Positions 1 to 7,761 of a stretch of DNA of 46,054 nt are shown piece after piece. The notes beneath the pieces were generated by a model. The model did not search any database. It worked only from the letters and a program-made list of their open reading frames with translations, and was not told the origin of the DNA. The position numbers were made by a program, and so were the translations under genes. Every line of letters starts with the position of its first letter. The stretch's first letter is position 1. The stretch covers positions 1-46,054 of the forward strand of contig CAIVAR010000079.1 in the NCBI GenBank assembly GCA_903904005.1, in the 5' to 3' direction. The DNA comes from an uncultured Anaeromyxobacter sp. GTDB taxonomy: Bacteria; Myxococcota; Myxococcia; Myxococcales; Anaeromyxobacteraceae.

Positions 1-1809
1 GACTTCGCGAACGACACGCGCGATCCCGACCTGGACAGCCTCTCCGGCCTTCTCATCACCTCGCTCGAGCAGTCGAAGAAGCTCCACGTTCTCACCCGCA
101 GTCGCATGCTCGACCACATGCGGGCGAGCGGAAAGGGCGCCACCGACCGGATCGACGAGGCCATGGCCCGGGACGTGGGGCGGCGCGCCGACGTCCACGC
201 GCTGCTCCTCGCCTCGGTGCGCAAGCTCGGCGACACCTACGTGGTCGAGATGCGGGCCCTCGACCCGGAGAAGGATGAGTACCTGTTCACGCTCCAGGAG
301 AAGGCCACCGGGAAGGAGGGGATCGTCGCCCTCATCGACCGGCTGGCCGACCGGGCGCGCCTCGCCCTCCGGGAGTCGAGCGCCGACGTGGCCGCGTCGG
401 ACGTGAAGCTGGGCGACGGGGTCACGAGCAACCTGGAGGCCTACCGCCACTACTTCCTCTCCCTGCAGGCGCTCGAGGACCACGATTTCGCCCGCACGCT
501 CGCCGAGGCGCAGCGGGCGGTCGAGGTGGACCCGAAGATGGCCATGGCCCACGCCTGGATCGCCTGGCTCGCCTACTTCGGCGTGGCGGGATCCGAGGAC
601 CAGGAGAAGCACATGGAGGCGGCGATGGCGAACGCCTCGGGGCTGCCCCCCAAGGAGCGCCGTTTCGTGGAGGCCCTGAACATGACGTTCCAGGACGACC
701 CGGAGGGGCGCGACGCGTTCAGCCGGCTCGCCGACGATTTTCCCCAGGACAAGTTCCTCGCCTGGTTCGCCGGTTACTTCGCGAAGAGCGCCGCCGGGCG
801 CGACGCCTATCTCAAGAAAATCCTCGCCATCGATCCCACGTTCCTCTGGGCCGTGTACGCCACCGCGGATGACGCCGAGCGGCTCAGGCTCGCGGAACGG
901 GCCGTCCAGCTCCGTCCGGACTTCGCCACCCATTTCAATCACGCCGCAGCGCTAGGCTGGGTCGGCCGGGGAGAGGAGGCGCTCGCGGCGGCGCGGCGTG
1001 CCCAGGCACTGGCCCGGCCGCCCCGGGCCGAGGTCGACGCGATGGTGGCGGCGTCGCTCGCCAGCCTGGGTCGACTTCCCGAGGCGGCCGCCGAGCTCGA
1101 GCGGTGGCGCGGCCCGGACGTCCCCGACGCGAACCGCATGATGGGGCTCGTGCAGTTGCTCCGGATCGAGGCTCTGCAGGGGAGGCGGGGCGCGGCGCTC
1201 CGGACCCTCGAGCAAGCCCGTGCGATCCGTGTGGCGCCCAAGGAACAAGGAGGGAAGCTCACCTACATCCAGATGGGTGGGGATGAGGAGAGCCTCCGGA
1301 AGGCCTACCTCGGCATGAAGGACCCGGACCCTGACCTCGCAGCGGACTTCGCCCGCGTCGGGCTCGTCGATCAGGCCAGGGCGCTCGCGGACCGACTCCC
1401 GCCGGAAGAAGATCGACGGGAGTGGCAGGCGATGAGCGAATGGCGGGCCGGTCGCCCCGGGGAGGCCGCGACGCTGTACGCGAAGTGGCTCGATGAGAAG
1501 GGGTTTCGCAACACCCCCAAACCCTACCTCCTCGGGCGGATGCTGGCCGACGCCGGGCGCTGCGAGGAGGCCCTCGTCGAGTTCGACCGGCTGGTCGCCC
1601 ACTTCCCGTGGGCCTGGGCGTACGCGACCCCCGGGTGGAGCGTCCGCATGCCGCTCGCGCTCCTGGAGGGCGCCCGGTGCCAGGTGAAGCTCGGCCGCCC
1701 GGACGACGCGAAGGCCCGGCTCGACCGGCTGCTCGCGATGTGGAAGGACGCCGACCCGGACCTGCCGGCGCTCGCCGATGCGAAGGCACTTCGGGCGACG
1801 CTTCGCTAG
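1..1809 (+). CDS. TolB/FlgO-like and TPR-repeat protein, 5' end outside window
   Basis: The frame is open from base 1, so the true start lies upstream; 602 residues are visible. The first ~130 visible residues resemble the TolB-like/FlgO-like domain that precedes TPR arrays in many kinase, cyclase or CadC-type signalling proteins (the 'DFANDT...DSLSGLLITSLEQS' pattern). From about visible residue 140 onward the protein is helical repeats with TPR-like 'A..A...A..L.P' spacing ('AEAQRAVEVDPKMAMAHAWIAW', 'AERAVQLRPDFATHFNHAAALG'). What precedes the TolB-like part (kinase, DNA-binding or membrane domain) cannot be seen. Its TAG stop overlaps the stop of the convergent receptor gene. A signalling or scaffolding role is inferred from family architecture only. 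Confidence 0.8.
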   Translation, partial: DFANDTRDPDLDSLSGLLITSLEQSKKLHVLTRSRMLDHMRASGKGATDRIDEAMARDVGRRADVHALLLASVRKLGDTYVVEMRALDPEKDEYLFTLQEKATGKEGIVALIDRLADRARLALRESSADVAASDVKLGDGVTSNLEAYRHYFLSLQALEDHDFARTLAEAQRAVEVDPKMAMAHAWIAWLAYFGVAGSEDQEKHMEAAMANASGLPPKERRFVEALNMTFQDDPEGRDAFSRLADDFPQDKFLAWFAGYFAKSAAGRDAYLKKILAIDPTFLWAVYATADDAERLRLAERAVQLRPDFATHFNHAAALGWVGRGEEALAAARRAQALARPPRAEVDAMVAASLASLGRLPEAAAELERWRGPDVPDANRMMGLVQLLRIEALQGRRGAALRTLEQARAIRVAPKEQGGKLTYIQMGGDEESLRKAYLGMKDPDPDLAADFARVGLVDQARALADRLPPEEDRREWQAMSEWRAGRPGEAATLYAKWLDEKGFRNTPKPYLLGRMLADAGRCEEALVEFDRLVAHFPWAWAYATPGWSVRMPLALLEGARCQVKLGRPDDAKARLDRLLAMWKDADPDLPALADAKALRATLR

Positions 1810-4800
1810 AAGGACAGCGCCACGCCGAAGCGCGCCGATACCGGGGTCTGGTAGCCGGTGGCCCTCCCGTAGTTCAGGTTGGGCGTGACGCGCAGCCCGT
1901 CGGGGGTCCGTGCGTAGGCCAGGTCGGGGCAGTTCGCGAGCAGCGCCGTCGTCGGGTCCAGCTGGGACACCGCGTTCTTCGCCGCGCACTGCGCCCCCGC
2001 GATGGAGGATGCCTCGTCGAACGTGTAGCGCTGGTCCACGCCGGTCGCGACCTGGGAGTTGAGCACGTTGAAAACACTGATCGTGAAGGTCAGGGAGTAG
2101 GGTCCCGAGAGCGCCCAGGTGAGCATGGCGCTCAGGTCGAGCGAGGTCTGCCAGGGAAGCTCGCCGGCCACGCCGCGCGGCAGCAGGAAGTGATCCCCGT
2201 CGCCGAAGGACCAGACGCTCGTGGGGTTGCCGGAGATGGCCCAGAACTGAACGCCGGGCGTGAGCGACACCTCGTCGCCCAGGCCGATGAGGTAGGAACC
2301 GGATGTCTTGATCTGGTGCGTGCGGTTCCCGCTCAGCGGTCCCGACGAGTTGACCAGCATCGAGGCGGAACCGTTCTCGCCGAGCCCGTTGGGCGCCACC
2401 GCGCCGATGTCGTTCCGGATGAGCCCCGAGTAGTTGCCGCGGAGCGAGGACCAGGTGTAGCTCGCCTGGGCCAGCCATCGCTTCGAGAAGAGCTTGTTCA
2501 TCGAGACGGTGACGGCATCGTAGGCGCGGACCGGCGCCGGGAACGCCGCCGTGTAGACGACGCCGGTCGAGGCGGCGACGCCCGCCTGGTTCCTCAGGTT
2601 GAAGGTCGTCCCGGCGTAGGGCCCCTCCGTCACCGTCCACGGCTTCGACACGGCGGGGTTGGCCGTGAACCAGACCGAGCCGTCCGACGTGGAGATCGAC
2701 TCGATGACGTTTCCCTGGCGGCGGCCGATGTAGTCCACGCCCAGGGTGAGGTCCTGGAGGATCTCGTACTGCACGCCGCCCCCGAACTGGTCGGTGTACT
2801 GCCCCTGGAGCCCGGGCGCGATCGGGGAGAAGTAGGGCGACTGCACCGAGAAGCCGGCCGGGGCGAGCGGGCTCGGGTCCAGCGCCTGGGTGTTGGGGCC
2901 GGGCCCCGCCCTCTCCGGGAGGCCGTAGACGTTCGGGCAGCTCGCCGCAGGGTTCCCCCGCGAGGTGGGGCCGGGGATCATGGCGGCCGAGCAGGACGAC
3001 AGCTGGTAGGCGCCGGTGATCGACGGTGAGGAGGAGAGGGAGCTGAAGGCCAGCAAGAGCGGGACCGACTCGTAGTAGCGCCCCCAGGTGGCCTGGACCT
3101 TCCCGCGCCCCTGCCCGGTGAAGTCCCAGATGGCCTGGACCCGTGGCGCCCAGCTGTTCCCGAGGTCGAGCTGCGGGGTCCAGGGCGGATTGTCGGGGGA
3201 GGCGTTCGTCATCACCTGCGTGTCCAGGCGGACGCCGAAGGCGAGGGTGAGGACGTTGGCGATGGTCCAGGCGTCCTGGAGGTAGAACCCGTTCGACCAG
3301 TTGTGGGAGCGGACCGAGACCGAGCTCGTCTGGCCCGGGTCCTTGCCGCCCGGGTTCACGCAGCGTCCGTCCACGATGCTGGTGCACCAGTTCGAGTAGA
3401 CCCGGGGCCCAGGCTGGGCAAGGACGCTCGACGGATCGACCCGGCCGTAGGCGGTCATCTGGAAGGCGTCGTAGCTGCCGCCGGTCCCGGCGACGCCCGG
3501 ACCGAGGAAGCGCCCCCAGGCGTCCCAGAACGCGCCTCCGTAGATGCCCTCGGTCCCGTTGAACTGGGCGTAGTCGATCTGGACGCCGCCCTTCAGGACG
3601 TGGGTGCCGGCGAGGTCGAGGAGGGCCGTGACCGAGGCGGTCCCGGCCAGGCGACGGGTGGTGTACTCCGAGTACCCGCCGCGGCCGCCCGTGCCGTAGC
3701 CCTGGACGTAGCAGCCCGGCGCGTTCCCGATCCCCGTCTGCCGGCTCGGGTAGGGACAGGAACCGGCCCCCGCCGGGTCGAAGTTCTGCAGGGGCTGGAG
3801 GGTGTGCCAGTAGATCGACGGTGCCTGGGCCTGATCCACGCCGTCCACGACCGCCGGCCTCGAGGACTCGGGCGATTCGTACCAGCCGAGGTTCGCCTCC
3901 ACGAGCAGGTGCTTGTCGAGGAGCTTGCCCCCGTAGGCGAGGACCAAGTCGGTGGCATTGACGTCGAACCCAAAGACGCTGGCGGGCCCCGACGCGTACA
4001 GGGCTGTTCGTCCGCCACCCCGGCCCGGCGTGGTGTTGAAGCTCAGGGAGAGGCTCTGGTTCTCGTTCACGAGCCAGGAGAGCTTCCCCACGCCGATGAG
4101 GTAGTTCGTCCCGTTTCCGTAGACGAACTCGGAGCCCGGGATCTGCTGCATGACGAAGTTGCCGTAGGCGTCCCGCTCGGCGACGTTCGGGTTGGCGGCG
4201 CTCGGGACGCGGGACTGGTAGAAGCCGGTCCGGACGTCGTAGTCGAGCTTGGCGGCCAGGCCGGCGTAGAACCAGAGTCGATCCTTCACGATGGGGCCAC
4301 CCACCTCCAGGCCGAAGTCGGTCGCGTAGGCCCCCTTGTACGGGGATCGGTAGGAGGCGATGGCCTGGCCGTTCCGGGTGACGACGTCGCTCGCGGGCGA
4401 GAGGAGTCCCGGGGTGAGGTTTCCCCAGAGCGAGCCGTGGAACTCGTTCGAGCCCGACTTGAGGACCGTGCTGACCACGCCGCCCGACGCATAGCCGTAC
4501 TCGGGCATGAACCCGGCCGTCTTCACGTCGATCTGCTCGATGAAGTTGGTGAGCATGTTCGAGCCCAGCCATCCGGTGGCGGGCTCCGTGATCCGGAAGC
4601 CGTCGAGCATGTAGTTGTTCTCGATGGAGGAGGCCCCCGCCAGGCCGATGCCGCCGGGGTCTCGGAGCGCCGTGGGCAGGGCGATCAGGGTCCCCTGGTA
4701 ATCGCGCGTGGTGGGGACGGTGGCCAGGAACTCCCGGGAGAGGACGCCACCCTGCTCGGCGCTGCCCACGTTCACGGCCGGTGAGAGCCCGCTGCGGACC

Positions 4801-5177
4801 ACCTGGGGCTCCACTTCCACGGCCTCGGGCGTGAGCGCCAGGTTGGCACGCAGGGTGAAGTCGACGCGGAGCGCGAGCTCGCTCCGGTGTGCGGGCTGGT
4901 AGCCCTGGACCTGCGCCGCGACCCGGTAGCGCCCGGGCGGGAGGAGGGTGATGAGGTAGTGGCCACCCGCGTCGGTCACCGCCGTCTGCTCGCCCTGGAG
5001 GCCGGGGCTGGTGGCGATCACGAGCGCACCGGCGACCGGTTTCCCGGTCGATCCGTCGGAGACCGTGCCCACCAGCGTGCCCGTGGTCTGGGCTCGCGCC
5101 GCACCCGCCACGGCGAGCATCGACACGAGTCCCAGCAATCGAACGTCCCGTCGCACGCCCGCGAGGCTCGCCGTCAT
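1806..5177 (-). CDS. Oar-like TonB-dependent outer-membrane receptor
   Basis: A 1,123-residue outer-membrane protein. The start at 5177 is chosen because it follows a G-rich Shine-Dalgarno tract and begins a clean signal peptide ending 'VAGAARA' before Gln30; an upstream in-frame ATG at 5285 would put 36 odd residues before it. Residues ~31-115 form a carboxypeptidase-regulatory-like beta domain ('GTVSDGSTGKPVAGA...GGHYLI'). Residues ~130-240 look like a TonB plug ('SSIENNYMLDGFRI', 'IDVKTAGFMPEYGYASGGVV'). The rest is a long barrel rich in alternating aromatic/polar strands and ends in Phe, the usual barrel-insertion signal. Large receptors of this type in myxobacteria are called Oar-like. 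The ligand is unknown; the divergent secreted S15-type hydrolase suggests peptides. It converges with the upstream TPR gene with overlapping stops. Confidence 0.9.
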   Translation of the reverse strand: MTASLAGVRRDVRLLGLVSMLAVAGAARAQTTGTLVGTVSDGSTGKPVAGALVIATSPGLQGEQTAVTDAGGHYLITLLPPGRYRVAAQVQGYQPAHRSELALRVDFTLRANLALTPEAVEVEPQVVRSGLSPAVNVGSAEQGGVLSREFLATVPTTRDYQGTLIALPTALRDPGGIGLAGASSIENNYMLDGFRITEPATGWLGSNMLTNFIEQIDVKTAGFMPEYGYASGGVVSTVLKSGSNEFHGSLWGNLTPGLLSPASDVVTRNGQAIASYRSPYKGAYATDFGLEVGGPIVKDRLWFYAGLAAKLDYDVRTGFYQSRVPSAANPNVAERDAYGNFVMQQIPGSEFVYGNGTNYLIGVGKLSWLVNENQSLSLSFNTTPGRGGGRTALYASGPASVFGFDVNATDLVLAYGGKLLDKHLLVEANLGWYESPESSRPAVVDGVDQAQAPSIYWHTLQPLQNFDPAGAGSCPYPSRQTGIGNAPGCYVQGYGTGGRGGYSEYTTRRLAGTASVTALLDLAGTHVLKGGVQIDYAQFNGTEGIYGGAFWDAWGRFLGPGVAGTGGSYDAFQMTAYGRVDPSSVLAQPGPRVYSNWCTSIVDGRCVNPGGKDPGQTSSVSVRSHNWSNGFYLQDAWTIANVLTLAFGVRLDTQVMTNASPDNPPWTPQLDLGNSWAPRVQAIWDFTGQGRGKVQATWGRYYESVPLLLAFSSLSSSPSITGAYQLSSCSAAMIPGPTSRGNPAASCPNVYGLPERAGPGPNTQALDPSPLAPAGFSVQSPYFSPIAPGLQGQYTDQFGGGVQYEILQDLTLGVDYIGRRQGNVIESISTSDGSVWFTANPAVSKPWTVTEGPYAGTTFNLRNQAGVAASTGVVYTAAFPAPVRAYDAVTVSMNKLFSKRWLAQASYTWSSLRGNYSGLIRNDIGAVAPNGLGENGSASMLVNSSGPLSGNRTHQIKTSGSYLIGLGDEVSLTPGVQFWAISGNPTSVWSFGDGDHFLLPRGVAGELPWQTSLDLSAMLTWALSGPYSLTFTISVFNVLNSQVATGVDQRYTFDEASSIAGAQCAAKNAVSQLDPTTALLANCPDLAYARTPDGLRVTPNLNYGRATGYQTPVSARFGVALSF

Positions 5178-5263
5178 CGTCCCCCCCGATGGTGTGGGTG
5201 ACAGTACGACGACCCTTCCGGGGAAGGCGATCCCCCCGGGAGGGGTGCAAGTGACGGGAATCA

Positions 5264-5293
5264 ATGACGCAACGTGAAAACGCATCGCGTCAT
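5264..5293. promoter_or_regulatory. Interrupted inverted repeat between receptor and S15 hydrolase genes
   Basis: ATGACGC (5264-5270) is repeated in inverted form as GCGTCAT (5287-5293) with 16 bases between. It lies in the 153-base divergent intergenic region. The half-site resembles that of the perfect palindrome at 11308-11324. A shared regulator is inference. Confidence 0.3.
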
Positions 5294-5330
5294 CGGCCGC
5301 GCCCCCGTCGGACGGTTAGAGTCCAGCACC

Positions 5331-7187
5331 ATGACCGCCACCGCCCTGGCCGCCATCGCGCTCCTCCTCGCCGCCGCCCCCGAACCCGCTCCCGACCTGG
5401 CGCTCTCCTGGGAGCGAAGCGAGGTGATGGTGCCGATGCGGGACGGCGTCCGGCTCCGGACGGTGGTCCACGTGCCGCGGAAGGCTCCGCCCCAGGGTGA
5501 AAAGTTCCCGGTCCTCTTCATGCGGACCCCGTACGGATTCGACCCGGACAAGTCCGGCTTCTCCTTCTGGCTCACCGCGCCTTGGCTGCGCCCCATGCTC
5601 GACGACGGCTACGTGCTCGTCCTCCAGTGCGTCCGGGGGCGCTTCGGCTCCGAGGGGACCTACGTGATGGAGAGTGTCCCGCGCGACCGGGCCGATCCAC
5701 GCTCGGTGGACGAGGGCACCGACGCCTTCGACACGGTGGAGTGGATCCTCGGCAACGTCCCGTCGAACGGCAGGGTGGGGATGCTCGGCGTCTCCATCCC
5801 CGGGCGGCTGGTGGCGATGGCGATGCTCGAGCACCACCCCGCGGTGAAGGCCTACTCCCCCCAGGCCACGCCCGCCGACAACTTCCTCGGCGACGATCTC
5901 TTCCACCAGGGGGCCTTCCGCATCGCCTCGATGTTCGACTTCGTCTTCTCGATGGAGAGCGGGCCCGAGTACGCGACGTTCCCCTTCGATCGCCTCGACC
6001 TCTACGACTGGTTCCTCGGCCTGGGATCCCTCGCCAACGTCGACGCGCGCCACTTCCACGGCCGCTTCCCCATGTGGAACGAGATCGTGGCCCATCCCAC
6101 CTACGACGCCTACTGGAAGCGCCGATCGCTCCCGCGGGTCCTCACCCATGCCCCGGCGCCGACGCTGCACGTCGGCGGGGCCTTCGACCAGGAAGACCGG
6201 CGTGGACCCGTGGCGCTCTACGAGGCGATGGAGCGGAACGATGCCGAGGGATGGAACTTCCTCGTCCAGGGGCCGTGGGCCCACCGGACCTGGCGGCTCG
6301 GTGACGGCGATCGGCTCGGGAAGGTCGAGTTCGGCAGCGCCACCGGGAAGTTCTTCCGGGAGGAGGTGCAGGCCCCCTTCTTCGCCTGCCACCTGAAGGG
6401 GCGCTGCGGTGGGCCGCTCCCCGAGGCGCTGGTGTTCCAGACGGGGTCGAACCTGTGGCAGCGGCTGCCGGCCTGGCCGCCGAAGGGGGCCAAGGAACGG
6501 AGCGTGTATCTCGGCGCCGGGGGGCGGCTCTCCTTCGGTCCCCCCGCTCCGGGGAAGCCCGAGGAGGTGCGGGCCTGGACCTCCGATCCGGCCAGCCCGG
6601 TTCCGTACCAGGTGCGACCCGTCCCGGCGCCCAACCTCGACGGGAAGGGAGCGTCCGCCGCCTGGCCGGTCTGGATGGTGGCCGACCAGCGCTTCGTCTC
6701 CGACCGCCCCGACGTCGTCTCCTGGCAGACCGGGCCGCTCGCCGAGGACGTCGTCCTGTCCGGATCGATCACGGCGCACCTCTTCTTCTCGACGACCGGC
6801 ACCGACGCCGACCTCGTGGCCAAGCTCGTCGACGTCCAGCCGGAGAAGGTCGAGGGAGACCCGTCGCTGGGCGGCGCCCAGATCATGGTGGCGGCCGAGA
6901 TCCTCCGCGGGCGCTTCCGCAAGGGGTTCGAGCGTCCGGTGCCCTTCACGCCGGGGAAGGTCGAGGAGGTGACGATCGACCTCCTCACCCGCAACCACCT
7001 CTTCCGGAAGGGGCACCGCATCCTGGTCCAGGTGCAGAGCACCTGGTTCCCCCTCTACGACCGCAATCCGCAGACCTTCGTGCCGAGCGTCTTCCAGGCG
7101 AAGGAGTCGGACTTCCGCGCCCGGACCCACCGGATCCATGCGTCGAGCCGCCACCCGTCACGGGTGACGTTCCAGTCGCCGGAGTGA
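5331..7187 (+). CDS. Exported CocE/NonD-type (S15-like) alpha/beta hydrolase
   Basis: A 618-residue hydrolase of the X-Pro dipeptidyl-peptidase/cocaine-esterase/glutaryl-7-ACA-acylase family. The ATG at 5331 starts a short signal peptide ('TALAAIALLLAAAP'), supporting an exported enzyme. The nucleophile elbow is GVSIPG with Ser155; the family usually has a tyrosine or other aromatic after the serine, here Ile. Asp286 ('GGAFDQED') and His318 ('GPWAHRTW') complete the triad. The strand-turn before the triad reads 'LQCVRGRFGSEG', where most members have Asp before the VRG/TRG. Residues ~400-618 form the C-terminal jelly-roll typical of the family ('VVLSGSITAHLFFSTTGTDADLV'). It is divergent from the Oar-like receptor, a pairing that suggests peptide or ester scavenging. 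Exact substrate cannot be read. Confidence 0.9.
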   Translation: MTATALAAIALLLAAAPEPAPDLALSWERSEVMVPMRDGVRLRTVVHVPRKAPPQGEKFPVLFMRTPYGFDPDKSGFSFWLTAPWLRPMLDDGYVLVLQCVRGRFGSEGTYVMESVPRDRADPRSVDEGTDAFDTVEWILGNVPSNGRVGMLGVSIPGRLVAMAMLEHHPAVKAYSPQATPADNFLGDDLFHQGAFRIASMFDFVFSMESGPEYATFPFDRLDLYDWFLGLGSLANVDARHFHGRFPMWNEIVAHPTYDAYWKRRSLPRVLTHAPAPTLHVGGAFDQEDRRGPVALYEAMERNDAEGWNFLVQGPWAHRTWRLGDGDRLGKVEFGSATGKFFREEVQAPFFACHLKGRCGGPLPEALVFQTGSNLWQRLPAWPPKGAKERSVYLGAGGRLSFGPPAPGKPEEVRAWTSDPASPVPYQVRPVPAPNLDGKGASAAWPVWMVADQRFVSDRPDVVSWQTGPLAEDVVLSGSITAHLFFSTTGTDADLVAKLVDVQPEKVEGDPSLGGAQIMVAAEILRGRFRKGFERPVPFTPGKVEEVTIDLLTRNHLFRKGHRILVQVQSTWFPLYDRNPQTFVPSVFQAKESDFRARTHRIHASSRHPSRVTFQSPE

Positions 7188-7217
7188 GCGCGGGGCACGC
7201 CGCCACCGCCCGGCGGT

Positions 7218-7703
7218 TCACTTCCCGAGTTGCTGGAGCACCATGTCGAGGATGGCGAGCTCGAGCCGTTCGGCCGCCTCGCTCGCCAGAACGCCGAAGG
7301 TGAAAGACACCCGCACGTAGCCCATCTGCGCAGTCGACCCCACCACCTTCACCGGCACGACGAGCGGGTCTCCGCCCGGAAGTCGGATGGCCGCCGTGAA
7401 GATCTCGCCCGGCTCGGGCGCGGTGCCCATGGGCGCCGCGAAGCCCCCGGAGGAGATGTCGAAGGTGGTCAGCTTCTCCTTGCGCCCGTTCCCCGTGAGC
7501 TCCACCTGGAGCGCGCGGGCGATGCGCAAGGACTGACGTTGGGCCTGGCCCGGCTGGCGGGTCAGGCTCTGCGCCGCGAGAAGCGCGCGGGCGAGCTCGG
7601 CCCGGCGCGCGCGGTAGTCACGACCCTCGGCGGGCTCGAGCTCCCCGAGCTTCGCCTTCGCGTGCAGCGCCCTGAGGTCGGTCAGCCATTGGCCAAGATC
7701 CAC
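7218..7703 (-). CDS. PilZ-domain cyclic-di-GMP-binding protein
   Basis: A 161-residue cytoplasmic protein. I chose the GTG at 7703 because GGGGAG at 7710-7715 sits six bases upstream; a TTG at 7736 would add 11 residues without a ribosome site. Residues ~1-50 form a charged helical N-terminus. The PilZ domain follows: RxxxR is RQSLR (Arg56 to Arg60) and DxSxxG is DISSGG (Asp82, Ser84, Gly87), so both c-di-GMP-binding motifs are intact. The C-terminal helix ('AAERLELAILDMVLQQL') is amphipathic. Single-domain PilZ proteins act as c-di-GMP effectors for motility, exopolysaccharide or transcription; the partner here is unknown. It is divergent from the TolB/TPR membrane protein, 58 bases away. 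Confidence 0.88.
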   Translation of the reverse strand: MDLGQWLTDLRALHAKAKLGELEPAEGRDYRARRAELARALLAAQSLTRQPGQAQRQSLRIARALQVELTGNGRKEKLTTFDISSGGFAAPMGTAPEPGEIFTAAIRLPGGDPLVVPVKVVGSTAQMGYVRVSFTFGVLASEAAERLELAILDMVLQQLGK

Positions 7704-7761
7704 CGGCACCTCCCCGTTTCCGACACACCGTACCAAGACGGCGCGCCCCCCGAGGCGTTAT

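Noticed and set aside
952-5250. A 1,432-codon open frame on the minus strand, one frame off the receptor gene
   Set aside because: It is Arg/Pro/Gly-rich with no domain, and covers the receptor gene that has clear domains. High GC depletes stops in shadow frames.
7196-7216. CCGCC/GGCGG repeat between the S15 hydrolase and PilZ stops as a bidirectional terminator
   Set aside because: Imperfect and short; in GC-rich DNA such matches occur by chance.
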